A stretch of 64,000 nucleotides of DNA from Marsupella aquatica (taxonomy: Eukaryota; Marchantiophyta), in contig OZ316897.1 of assembly GCA_973895155.1 (NCBI GenBank), positions 5,704,001-5,768,000 on the forward strand. The letters are read 5' to 3'. The notes beneath the pieces were generated by a model that made no database searches, was not told the origin of the DNA, and saw only the letters and a list, made by a program, of their open reading frames with translations. This document shows, piece after piece, positions 10,096 through 20,566 of the stretch (position 1 is its first letter; each line of letters starts with the position of its first letter). A program made the translations under genes and the position numbers.

Positions 10096-11982
10096 ATGGC
10101 CGACCCAGTCGGTGGTCAGCCAAGCAATAGAAATATTTTCTAAAATGTGACGGCCCGATATAAAGCCAGTTTGCTGAGGATTGATAATTTTATGTAAGAG
10201 AGGTTTGAGCCTAAGCACCAAGAGTTTTGCCACAATTTTGTAGACGGTGTTGGGCATGGTCAGTGGGCGCCAATCTTTCAGTCGTCTTTTGTCTGGTTTC
10301 TTTGGGATCAACTTGATTACTCCTTCTTTCATGCTGGCCGATAAGTTACCTATTCTCCAAAAATCAAGGATCATTGTGAGCAAGTCTTCCTTCAGGAAGT
10401 TCCAACATGGTTTGAAAACCTCTGCAGTGAGCCCATCGAGGCCAGGAGTTTTTTTTCCCCTTTTTCAACTTAATACCCGCAAAACCCTATGGGAAAGGGG
10501 GCCAGAAGGCAACAATGAGCCCATCGGGGCCAGGAGCTTTATCAACTGGAAGTAACCATAGGGTGCTGCGAATTTCTTCCATCATCGATGGTGCTTCGAG
10601 TTTAAAAATCTCAGCAGCTGTGAGAGCCTTGCCTGTGTTTGCAAACAGTATGCATTGCGCTTCCCTAACCTCCAGAGATTCACTACGGATTAGATCCTCG
10701 GGTGCTTTGTAGAGAAGAGAGCATTGCTTCTCAACCTCAGATAGAATCAGGTCTTCCCTAGAAATTGAGTCTCCGTTATCAAGCAAGGGCATGGACATGG
10801 TTTGTCTTTGTCTTTTGGCCTTGATGGCGGCAAAGTAGAATTTAGAAGGTTTGTCCCCCTGCCTGAGCCATTTGATCCATGAGAGTCGCCTTCCTAGTTG
10901 TGCTTCTTAATGTTTGGCAACATGAACTTGGTCCTCAATAGTAGTGTAATCAATGAGATCTAAGTCCGTAAAAGTGTTAATAAGGGCAGATTTCAGCATA
11001 TGAAGTTTCCCCCTAAGAATGTTAACCTCAACCTCTCGGTCGACGGGAGATCGCTGAATTTCCTTATATTTACTTCTCAGACGAATGCTTGCTAAATGAA
11101 AGCAAAGATGCGGATCATTGACAATGGTATCACTGTCACTCCAAGCTATAGACAGTTTGTCGATGAATCCACCAACTTTGAGGAGCCCAGCAGTTGCTTT
11201 GAAATAAGAGGCTTTCCTAGAAACTTCTCGGGCAGGTATCGGGGGTGCAAGTTGAAACTGCAGTAAGATTGGATCATGATCAGAGAGGGCCGAACCTCCA
11301 TCATGAAGAAGGTCTTCGACAGCTCCCATCCACCAGCTTCGTCCGCTGATGTAAAACCTGTCAAGTCGTGATTGAACTAAATTCCCATTTATTATCCGTC
11401 TCCAAGTGAATTTGGCTCCCTCTGCTCCTGTGTGATTGTTGCCGCATCTTCTAAGTCAAATCTCATTTTCAAGAATCTCCAGAATTCAGCTTTGCGTCCT
11501 TTGATCAGTGGTGAAGGTCCGGAAGAATCAGTTCCGCTTTCTGTCATATTGAAGTCTCCACAGATTATCCAGTTGTCATGTGGAAGAATGGTCTTTAGAT
11601 CATGCCATAGGATAGCTCTTTCTCTAGGGGAGTTAGGAGCATAAAGGCTGACAAGCCCAAAATTGCCTTCCGAGTGAGAGATTCTGACCCAGACTGCCCG
11701 CCCTTTGTCAATAATTCCTGATTGAATGATAGTGAAGGAAGAGTGAATCAAGAGAGAAGTGCCACCCCTTCCTTCATCAGAGTCGGCCAAAAAGTATTGG
11801 AAACTTGGGAGGATTGTTCGTAGAGCAATGTCCATGCGGAACCTGTCAACTTTGACTTCTTGTAGTGCTAAGGTTGTCAGCGGAATTTTGAGCAAAGCGA
11901 TCCAATTCTTAACGATGTGTTTCCTATTGGCGTCGCATAAGCCACAAACATTCCAGGAACCGATGTGTATTTTTGTGCTCAT
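10096..11982 (-). pseudogene. LINE-B ORF2: endonuclease and N-terminal half of RT
   Basis: ATG 11982 opens with MSTKIHIGSWNVCGLCD. The endonuclease motifs are LALQEVKVDR, GRGGTSLL, NWIICGDFNMTESG and, after a frameshift near 11430, FTWRRIINGNLVQSRLDRF and ALSDHDPILL (the SDH motif). The RT start appears as DKAPGPDGL, KEGVIKLIPKK, DWRPLTMPNTVYKIVAKLL and QQTGFISGRHILENISIAW. A 67-bp insertion with flanking duplication splits the PGPDGL block. Several frames are used, so the copy is defective. The rest of the RT is at 5467-6702. Confidence 0.88.
10428..10536 (-). mobile_element. 67-nt retro-insert with A-rich tail and 21-bp target duplication
   Basis: Two 21-bp copies starting TGAGCCCATCG (10428-10448 and 10516-10536, one mismatch) flank 67 bases. 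On the minus strand the insert ends in a run of As, GGGG and eight As, directly before the downstream duplicate. A-tail plus a long target duplication is the signature of LINE-mediated retroposition of a small RNA or a severely truncated SINE/LINE. I do not recognise the 50-nt body. It splits the PGPDGL codons of LINE-B ORF2. Confidence 0.7.
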
Positions 11983-12137
11983 CTTCAGCTACCTATCTTC
12001 CGCAAAAAAAGAAAAATTCAGAAGCTTTCAAAATGAGGTGCTAGGTACCTCAAAAAGAGGGAGGAGAAGCATGAGGCCCTAAGATACTCAGACCAGTCAT
12101 ATTCCCCTCATATTCCCCTCAATTGAGCAAGGGGCAT

Positions 12138-14341
12138 TTACTGGAGATGAGAGTTCGAGCGCGTGCAAACGTGTGCACCAGGTTGCGGCACACCCTGAGA
12201 AGGGAATTGAATTGATCTTCCTTTCTTTGTGTCAGCCTTCTTGTCTTTTTTCTTCTTCTGATCTGACGGGGGTGTTCGCAGCTCCAGCTTCCTGGCACGC
12301 TCTTTCTTGAGTTGGATCTTGGAGATGTATTCTTCATATTCTGACATTTCTACATCAGAACCTCCAAGATTTGATATATTCTCATCATCGCTTGCCGCCC
12401 GGGTAAATTGGTGATCATTTGTGTGCATCTCAAAATCTTGGAAAAGCAGGTTTGAATTAGCAATCAGGGGAAGATCAGTCGACTGCAGCTCCAACACCGG
12501 GTGTGGACCTGGCGGCACAACTTCAAGTGTCTCTTGATTTGGTCTAAGCTCGGGGTCTGCATATTCTGCCGGAGTTGGTTGTTCCTGGAAGAGAATATTG
12601 TCTCCAAGCGGTGGGAGGCCGTGGTCTTCAACAAGCTTAGTGGAATTCAACGGCGCACTGGTGAGGGGAGGAGATGCGATGTCTTCCACATTATGAGTAT
12701 CAAGGCTGGGGGACTCACTTCTCAAAGATACCGCTGGTGAGGAAATAGCATGTGTCTGCGGGGTCAAGTGTCTAGCGTCGTTAGCTTCCTGACGCGGATT
12801 CAATTCATGCAATCTAGAGTTGTGGTAGCAGCCTCTGCGGTTGCAGGAGTAGAAAGGACCAGATTAGTCCCAAGTGCAGTGTTTGCAGCCATAGATTGGT
12901 GTAACATGTCAACCTCCGGGTGAATTTGTCCTTGTGGATCTGTAGAGCCTTCTGTGCGCGGGTTTGGAGATTCGAGTGCAACATCAGGACCAGTGGGAAT
13001 TGGTGCCTCCTCCTCCTTGTTGGTTTTGATTGATTCTGTATCTTTCTTCTCTTCTTCTTTGAAAGCTCTGCAATTTCTAGCTAGATGACCCTTTTTGTTG
13101 CATCGGAAGCAATGATAGGGGATATTTTTGAACACGATTGGCTGCCAGATAGTGATGTCATCCGTAATCTAAATTCCAACGCTGCGAGGGACTTCCCGAC
13201 TGGTATCCCAAAGAATGCAGGCACGGTCGTGTGGGAAAGAGCTGCCAACATCACCTTGAATGTAAAATAGAAGCTTGCCAAAGGATTTCGCGATCATTTT
13301 CCAACATCCTTCGAGAACCAGAGCACGAAAGGGGAGTTCAATCCACACAGGCAACTTGGTGTAAGAATCGCTTCGCACATCAACAGATGGTTCCCAAGGG
13401 AATGTATGAACAAATTTTTGGTCCATAAAAAGTGGAGCGAGTTCCAAGGCCGCGTCTCTGTGTTCTGGGTGCTCAAAGGAAATCATGTAGAAATTTTTCC
13501 CAACAAATTTGATTTGAGTGACTGGCCAACTCATATCCCTGATAAAGACCCCTTCTACCCAGTCACAAAAAGCAGGAAGAAGAGGACCGCGGTCAGTGAA
13601 GAAACACATCATTGTATAGTTAAAAAGCTCTTTAACCGAGAGTGCTGCTTCCTCGAATGACCACTGGATGGCGGTGTGGAGTTTGTTAGGCCAATCTTTT
13701 GTGGAGTTGTTTGCGATAGTCTTGAGGATATCATGGCAAGTCTCATGGGAACCTTCAGAGTGATTGTCACCTCTGCGTGCCTCTGCATTTGTTTGCCATT
13801 GCATCGGTAGGTGATCATGTTGGGATCCCAAATCTTCTCGTTGATCTCTTCCAAACAACTTGTTTGAATGATTGTAATTGCGGATGAGGGGATCGGGATG
13901 ATTCAAGTCTCCAGCATAGTCAGAGGTCCTCATGCCACAAGGAGAAGAGGCCAGTGTTCGTCCTGCCTATGCCATTGTTTCTTCTTCCATTTGTTCCGTC
14001 CACGATGGGCCGTTGCGCAGGATGTAACGTGAATACTTCTTTGACTGTTCCGGTGGTGCTTTTTCAGCTTGAGCTCTAGAGTTGTCAAATAGATCGTAAG
14101 GGGCAGCCTTTGGTCCTCCACGTGCATCCCGCATAGAGAAGCGATTGGGTTCCTTTTCGAGCCCAGGCCGGGTTAAATCATCTCCATTTCTAACCCAATG
14201 TCCAATATCATTCCTCCATGACTCGTTGTGTGAGTCTCGTTCGGATCCGCGACCGGAGGAGGAATTGTAGAATCTACCTGGTCCGCGACCAGCAAAAGAG
14301 CAATTCTGCATACCAGAACCGTAGCAAGAAGAGTTGTCCAT
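12138..14341 (-). pseudogene. LINE-B ORF1: DUF4283-like and zinc-knuckle protein
   Basis: ATG 14341 (MDNSSCYGSG) is the likely start. A Gly/Arg/Ser-rich N-terminus is followed at 13720-13170 by a DUF4283-like domain (AALSVKELFNYTMMCFF through KLPVWIELPFRAL and KMIAKSFGKLL), then a CCHC zinc knuckle CFRCNKKGHLARNC near 13095 and a long acidic, Ser/Pro-rich tail ending in a Lys-rich stretch. Such proteins bind LINE RNA. The frame is kept through two TAG stops (at 13967 and 13169) and then shifts by one base near 12810, so it is a recently decayed gene. Confidence 0.85.
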
Positions 14342-14757
14342 TATGCAATGCTTTGCTGGAAAGAATAGAGCCACCGTAAAGTCAAGTGTGCTCACAGGGA
14401 TATTACAAATTGGTAGTGTCCAGGTCGAGTAGATCCTAACAATGCTTCAAGATCAAAACTTAGTCATCGCCAACTCAAACAGCACTTATAAAGATTCAAA
14501 ATAAAGCTGTGAGCCAGAGCAATTCCATCTTCCCATCGATGAACATTGCAAAATTCTTAAGTGTATCGTAATTTGTGACGAACGATGGAAGCCTTGGTTG
14601 AAAGTGAAGAGAAAAGGTTTTGTCCGCTCTCTCCGCTCTTCCTAGCTCTCTCAGTTCCACCTTTGGTTTTTTCAGATACCTGGAATTTACTACTATGGTA
14701 GATCTTGAAAATTACCAAGACTTACAAAACCAAGTTATTCTTCATATACTCTAATTT
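14342..14757 (-). other. LINE-B 5' leader
   Basis: About 400 bp upstream of ORF1 without coding potential. It is rich in AGAG-type purine runs on the minus strand (near 14600-14660), as is common in plant 5' UTRs. The exact 5' end of the element was not resolved; E-family sequence is recognisable from about 14770. Confidence 0.5.
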
Positions 14758-14810
14758 CCTTACGACACCGGGTAGAGGTTTGTCCCTGCCCTAACCCGAC
14801 TAGGCACAAC

Positions 14811-15523
14811 GTGGTGAACCCGAAACTCTTTGCACCGGGCACATATTTGAATAGGTTGCTGGGCGACTTCTCCCAACAAATTAGTCGGGAAATGGGGGAG
14901 TTCATCGCCCACAAGGTGGCTTACTTCTTCAACCAAGAGCTGGTGGCGGTAGTAAAGGCAGGGCAGGCTCAAGTGGAAGCCACAACCAAGATTGAGTGAT
15001 ATCACGAGGAGGCAACCCAACTATTAGATAAAGCCTCAACTCAAGAGACCGAGCTGCAACTTCTTTGGCCTCAACTTACGACCGCTCTGGCTCAGGTCAC
15101 CGATGCCAAAGCCAAGTTAGCCTTGGCCATACAAGCCGGAGCTAGAAAGGATGTCGAAATCTCACGGCTCCGGGCCCAGATTGACAGCTTGAAAGGACAA
15201 GCCGTAATCTGGCAAAAGAACGTAGAGGAGGCCAACGCTTGGGCCCAAAAGGATACAGCTGAGGTGGACACCTTGAAAGCAAAAGTGGCACGGTTTCTAC
15301 AAGAAGCCGCTAAATAGGACCAACTGGTGGCACAACTGACGAGCAACAACCAACAGTTGGAAGAGGTGTGCTAAGATGCCGTGCAAACGCGGTGAAATGA
15401 GAGAACGAGTCTCTCCTAGACCAAGTCCAGATCCTCAAGCAAGACGCCAACCGGTTGAGGAGACAACGAGATGACCGCTCCAAGTCCCACTCGGGCGGGT
15501 CTGGCAAACATGCCAAACATTAG
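14811..15523 (+). pseudogene. E-family LTR ORF, C-terminal coiled-coil fragment
   Basis: The translation (YLNRLLGDFSQQ, FIAHKVAYFFNQELVAVV, LRAQIDSLKGQAVIWQKNVE, DQVQILKQDANRLRRQRDD, HSGGSGKHAKH) matches the last ~240 residues of the ORF at 45307-47898. It ends about 20 residues beyond the early stop of that ORF. In-frame stops at 14997 and 15315 and a later frameshift show decay. The regular heptads suggest a long coiled coil. Function unknown. Confidence 0.8.
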
Positions 15524-15610
15524 TGGTGTGGCAAGTTTAGGATAGCGTAGGTTTAGCCAAGGAAATTGGACACTACAGACAAATGGCAAAACTAGTCAGC
15601 AGCGCTTTCA

Positions 15611-15637
15611 ACCCTAAACCCTAAACCCTAAACCCTT
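15611..15637 (+). repeat. Interstitial telomere-type repeat (CCCTAAA)3
   Basis: Three CCCTAAA units plus a partial one lie in the non-coding part of the E-family LTR fragment. CCCTAAA/TTTAGGG is the common plant telomere unit. The corresponding parts of the E LTRs at 44.9-45.3 and 49.3-49.8 kb do not have it, so it was gained in this copy. It is one of the few direct hints of a plant genome. Confidence 0.9.
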
Positions 15638-16499
15638 TTAGTATAGAATCTTAGTATAGAAACAAGTCATTTTGTGGCCTGGCATTTAGCTGAAATTAGA
15701 ATAGACTAGATTCAAGCACGTGACTATTTCAGGCCATGACTCTTAGTTAGTATTTAGTGCACCCCCGGTAGAGGCAGCGGTGGGGGGGGGACTTTAGGTT
15801 TAGAATCGGGTATATGCGGATGTGCGGGGAGTCCCAACCTTAGTGAATGAAAGAGTACCACAGAGGGAGGGTACGACTAAGCTCTTTGGGCAAGTGCGGA
15901 GCCGGGCTCCGTTGTAGTGTATACTTTCTTGCCATTGGGCCTGTTTATTCTCGAAGAAGTCGAGTCAATTGTGTATGTGTGTATGACAAATTTCTAATTA
16001 AAACACTTTCTTCCATCATTTTCTTCGTGTAAACTGAGATTGTATGTTGTGGAATCTGTTACGCACGCGCATTTTATGTTTGATATGCGGGCAATTTCCT
16101 CCTAGGTATTGCCGGACCCAAGAAATTGGTCATAAATCTCGTATACGGGTATAGAACGCTTGCCCAAACACATTGTACAAGCTATGCACGATCTGACGGT
16201 TGTGGATAGTGATTGCAAGCCCGGGTTAGATACCCATATCATTGGAGGCGGATAACGCAAAGGCTTAGAAGTCCTTAAGCCTGGGTTGATCCAGGCATTT
16301 ACTTACGATATGTTCCGGCGGCGGAACACAAAACATACTTGTGATGTGTGTAGAATTAGAATCGGATGCGGTTAGCGTCCAGTTACAGGAATAAGTACCG
16401 TTCGTACGTCCCTCCTTGCCCGAAATCTCAATATTTACAAAGCCTATGGCCGCCTAAGCCAAAATCCGTGTAAGGGCGACTCTTTTGGCGTGACAGTAA

Positions 16500-16645
16500 T
16501 AAATGATGCACAAACTTTCTAACACCACCAAAAAACAAACAAGAAAGGTTCTAGAGTCATGTACCTAATCTCAGGTCACACTGTAACAAAAATCCTAAAT
16601 GTTTGAGGGTGTCACCTCCTTTGTTGTCCTCACTTGTCCTAAGTT
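16500..16645 (+). other. Scrap of CACTA-type end sequence
   Basis: It shows interrupted similarity to 63825-63965 of the CACTA element at the right edge of the window: both have CACAAAC...CCACC, TCCTAAATGTT, GAGGGTGTCACC and TGTCCTCA in the same order. It is therefore probably a remnant of the transposase-side leader of a related CACTA copy, placed between the E fragment and element R1. Confidence 0.6.
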
Positions 16646-17256
16646 TGCAATGGCCAACCAATCATCTATACTCATAGACACACGTGCCTGGCGTGAGAGC
16701 AGTATGAGATATCCTCACGTATAAGTTCATTTGGATACCCACCCTGTTCTCGATGCCAATCACACTTGAGGTACACGGGGAGGTACACTGGCATGTACAT
16801 CAGGTCATCAAGGGATATGCCCTGGGCATACCATGGTGCCAGGGTTTGATGTGTGCCTACAAGAAGTGGTTCTAATCCCCTCCACTGGGGGGAGGTCGCT
16901 ACCAAGTCCCTCCATTGTGTGCTAATTAGTCTATATTTGCAGATGTCTTGTGCGGTTGATCATAGAAGGATTTTGGGCCACACATTTGAGAGCATTACAT
17001 CATTTGGCAAACCATGCAACAAGGAAGTCCCCACAACATTATGCTCTTCAATTTCATCTCTTGAAAAATAAGATTCGTCGTCTCTTGCATCCTCAGGCGA
17101 TGCCAAAATATGTTTCAGCACCAACCCATGCAGGAGAGTCCAAATAGTGGCCAGCCATGTGGCAACCCGGTGTCATGGGAATATGAAGCTCTCAAAAACA
17201 CGTCGGATGTTTGGCTGCATGTGCTAATTATGCTATTCACCACTTATAAGAGACCT
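16646..17256. other. Unassigned sequence left of R1
   Basis: No coherent gene or repeat was recognised. Short open frames exist on both strands but none shows a known motif. It may continue the CACTA remnant beyond what this window allows to be compared. Its last five bases, GACCT, are the target duplication of R1; the same DNA resumes at 18760. Confidence 0.4.
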
Positions 17257-18759
17257 AGTCATGGAACTTAACTACCTTAAGACTTAGCTTTGACGTCGTT
17301 GACTCCGACGCCAAGCTCCCTTATGGTCCAGGCCCGGATAGGCCATTTGGGGAGGACTTAGCATGGGGAAACTACTGGGCAATGAGACGTGGCACAAGCG
17401 AAGGCAAGGAGCCAAGCTGGTGACACACACTAAGGACTTAGGCTAGCTGAGAGCTGGTTGGGTCAAGGGGAAAGGGGCCGGACTCAAGGTCGACCATCCG
17501 GCCCCAGACGGACCTTGAGTTCTGAGGGCTTGAGTGTGAGCTCCTCTTGGGCCCAAGGCCAATGGAGTTGACGCCATGGACAACGGACGCTTGGGGCATG
17601 AGTTATGGCCCGATCCGGGTTTGGTCGATCGGGGACCACGAGCAATGATGAGACCTGGAGGCCTAGGCAGGAGCACTGGGTTGGCCCAATCACAACGGGC
17701 TAAGGCACTCCGCTTGCGGACGCCTAACGAGAAAGTTATGGGCGTTGTCAATTGGTGGAGCGCCCACTATGCGCGATGGGATCCGGGTTGGAGGCCAAAT
17801 GTTTAGGGACCAAAGTTGGTCCGGGGGTGGCAGGTCTCCAGAAGCATATATGAGGGGAGTGGTTTCTCCCTGGGGCCAAGGGCAAGCCAAAGTCGTGAGC
17901 CGTGGCGGTCGCAACACTAAGGGAAAGCGTCAAACGGAAACGACGATATCTTCCTAACGGGATGTCCGTTGGAGGATTTCTTGGATGCATTAGAAATCTC
18001 TCAATGAGGGCTACGTCCACTTGAGCTCAACTGGGTCTAGGGGCGCCATGGGTTCTCGAGGTTTGCGGATATTAGCTCACCCGCTTGCCTAATCCTGCCG
18101 AATAGCAGCCAAGCCGTATTTAGTCTCCCAAGGGAGCTTGCATTGGGGAGGCAAGGCCAAGTAGGCATGGAGGTTGAGTTCCAAGGGTGCTCGGACCCTA
18201 GACCATCAGTGGGATGAGAACCGGGAGTTGGTTGCTAGAGTCGGGGCCAAATGTTCTAGTCCCGCCGTGTTGGGACAAGCTTTAGGACAAGCTTTAGGAC
18301 AAGCTACATTATTTGGGCAATGAGCATGTCCTGGGGTCAGGGCGGTCAGTTGGTGATGGATAGGTACAAGGGGGAACCTGGGCCACGCCCAAGGAAAGAG
18401 CTATTCTAGACAAACAGTGGGCGTGGATTTTGGTTCTGGCTTATGGCATTGGGAGGACCTATCGCTGACCTATTTACCAATGTCTATTGAGCTTGAGTTA
18501 GGATGCTAGACTTGGTGAGTTCTAGATCCTAAAGGGTTACTTACTAAGGTGCTTGGTTGCTTGTGTAGACAATGAGGACCGTTAAGTAGCGGTTGTGTTG
18601 GAGAGCAAGTGTGGCTTTGTATGGGAGGGGCCGCGGGTGGTGCAAGGGGCACTAGGTTGCTTGCTTGAAGTATTCCGTTGAGGCGTTTGGGCATGAGGGG
18701 CACTTAGGCGTGTATTGGGATTGGTGAGGGCGCTGGGTGGCAAGGTCTACCACTGACCT
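17252..18759 (+). mobile_element. R1: R-family insertion with GACCT target duplication
   Basis: The element spans 17257-18754 (1498 bp) and is flanked by GACCT at 17252-17256 and 18755-18759. It begins AGTCATGGAAC and ends TCTACCACT. It is similar over its length to R2 (24543-26008, inverted) and R3 (50749-52242). A 5-bp duplication points to a retroviral-type integrase, which would make this a solo LTR with unusual AGT...ACT ends. A TATA-like CATATATGAGG near 17845 fits an LTR promoter. No convincing protein is encoded. A non-autonomous DNA element is the alternative. Confidence 0.8.
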
Positions 18760-20566
18760 AATGCTTAGAACCAATTCTTTTGAAAGCCTTGTCCCCTCCC
18801 GAGCATTTCTCAAGTTTCTTGGATTCCCCTATGCCTCTTGCGATTTTCTCCAGATAAATTAGGTGGAAAGAGTGTACCCTTTTCCACAAGGACTCCTAAA
18901 CACTTTTGGTACCAAGAGATATATGTGATCTACTCCAATTATTGGCAATAACACCAGAGTAGTTGGGGCCAGACCCACTCTCCACAAATCTCTCCTCCAA
19001 GTGATAATTTTCTCTACATGTTTCTTTCAACTCTTGACTATGATCTCTCATCTATTACACTATTATGAAAACACTCACATCCTCATTTGTGCATCTATAG
19101 AGTATTAATGGATCCAACGACACAATAATTGCACTGTATCTTTCTTTCCTAAAATTTTGTGTAAGAATTTGCCTAATATCTACTTTCCTCTTTACTATCA
19201 ACTTAATGTTCATTGTAGAACGCAAATCCAAAATTTGCGCACTCTCATTCAAATCAATATTGATATTCATATTTTCCTATATGCTTTCTAACTAAGAGAG
19301 GTTCAGTGACAAACCATCCCTACTTGATCACAGGTTTGTAGACATTATATCTATGGTATTGGCAACATAGCTGACCTTGCCAGATTCAAAGCTCCATCTT
19401 CAAGGTGTTCAAGTGGTGACAATGTATTCCATGATCAAGAATTAAGAAACTTAGAACCCTTTCATCATAGAAACCGATGGCATAGCCATTCCGTTTGGGT
19501 ATAACAACGGTGACAGGAAACAAGTAACAAAATTCCTGTTATCAGGTAACTCTTAACTGGTAAAAGGAAAGTCTTATAGTAAAAGTATACTTTTTGGCTA
19601 AGTTTGCCAAAAATTAACATCATTTTCCACCACATCATCAAGTTGAATGTCTTGTGAGTGCCAAACGTGACGCGGTCAGATATAAGCCAAGGGTGTGGTC
19701 ATAGCTGCAAAGAGGTTCCAAATCGAGTGTCCATCTGTTCTACATGAATAATGTTGTCATTGAATATCCCTGTTGTTTAGATACAACATCATTTCAGAAC
19801 AGTCTAGTTCAGAAAGCACAGTTCGGCCTACGAGAAGGAAAAATAAAATCCATGCAAGGATGGAGTAATTTATGGTGGGACCCACCATAAATCCAGTTAT
19901 AGGCTAAAACAACCAATCGGTGAAGAAGGGTTCTGGCATTTGCAATATTGGAGCCGGACAGAGTGTGAAAACTAGCACCAGGCGCTAACAAAGCTTTAAC
20001 AAGGACAAACGTTTAAGTTAAGGGACAACAACATGACAATAACCAGATAAAATTCTAAATTTAACACTATTAATGTTCTAGAACCAGCGCCAGGCGCTAA
20101 CCAAAAGCAAGAAAAAACCAGTGTTATATCCGTTGACTATAGACAAAAACCATAGTATCCATTATGAAAAATGACAGTCTCTAGAATGGCGTGTTACTCT
20201 ACAAACCATTCGCGTTCTGCCTATCCAGCACGAGTCTGACTTCCACAACTGTGAAAATGGGCTGGCTACACAGGGTAGACTCCTCTACTTGAAACTTGAA
20301 GTCATTTATAAACACCCAATACAAATGTTTACAAGGCATATATGGCTTGCCGCGAGAATGACAACGAAGAAATCCTCACAGGAACAAGTTGGGAAGATGC
20401 AAATTTGGACAAAGTAAGTGTTTGGGGATCAAAGGTTCTCGTGGGTCCGGATTTTGAATTGCTTCCCAAATGCAATTCCAATACCCACATCCCACTCACC
20501 ATCCAGAGTCATAGCTTCTTTCCGAGCCGACTCCATTTGTGTACTGTGAGCCAAAGTTAGATTTGA
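18760..20566. other. Unassigned, AT-richer region between R1 and the MULE-like gene
   Basis: About 1.8 kb without recognisable coding sequence. A minus-strand open frame at 19055-19270 and a plus-strand one at 20342-20560 show no family motif. Two near-palindromes of the type AGCGCCAGGCGCTA lie at 19973-19987 and 20085-20099; related copies are at 21759 and 21862. The right part is probably the 3' flank or UTR of the transposase gene on the minus strand. Confidence 0.4.
20085..20099. repeat. 15-bp dyad repeat, one of four copies
   Basis: CAGCGCCAGGCGCTA. Related copies are TAGCACCAGGCGCTA (19973-19987), CAGCGCCAAGCGCTA (21759-21773) and TAGCGCCTGGCGCTA (21862-21876, a perfect palindrome around a central T). 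Two lie about 100 bp apart on each side of the last transposase exon. They may be binding sites or remnants of a small palindromic repeat. Confidence 0.6.

Larger units (their letters stand above)
5467..14757 (-). mobile_element. LINE-B: plant-type LINE with two ORFs, interrupted by LINE-A
   Basis: This is a second, unrelated non-LTR element on the minus strand. It has a 5' leader (14396-14757), ORF1 with a DUF4283-like domain and zinc knuckle (14341-12138), and ORF2 with endonuclease (11982 onward) and RT. ORF2 is split by a LINE-A insertion at 6703-10095. The 3' end is lost at about 5466, where inverted LINE-A sequence begins. The architecture is the usual one for plant L1-like elements. 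All ORFs carry stops or frameshifts. The 5' boundary (about 14700-14770, next to E-family sequence) is approximate. Confidence 0.85.
14770..16495 (+). mobile_element. E-family LTR fragment (third copy)
   Basis: It aligns, in inverse orientation, to the 3' two-fifths of the E LTRs at 44354-46000 and 48929-50600. The coiled-coil end of the LTR ORF comes first (14800-15523), then non-coding LTR sequence with the landmarks AGCCGGGCTCC (about 15900) and GTTCCGGCGGCGGAAC (about 16313). It ends at GGCGTGACA, equivalent to the LTR terminus. The 5' part is missing and no primer-binding site follows, so it is an LTR remnant, not an element end with internal sequence. Confidence 0.8.

Noticed and set aside
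17443-17751. A minus-strand ORF shared by R1, R2 and R3
   Set aside because: The similarity follows from the DNA similarity of the R copies. The proteins are low-complexity and differ in length, start and end, so no conserved product is supported.
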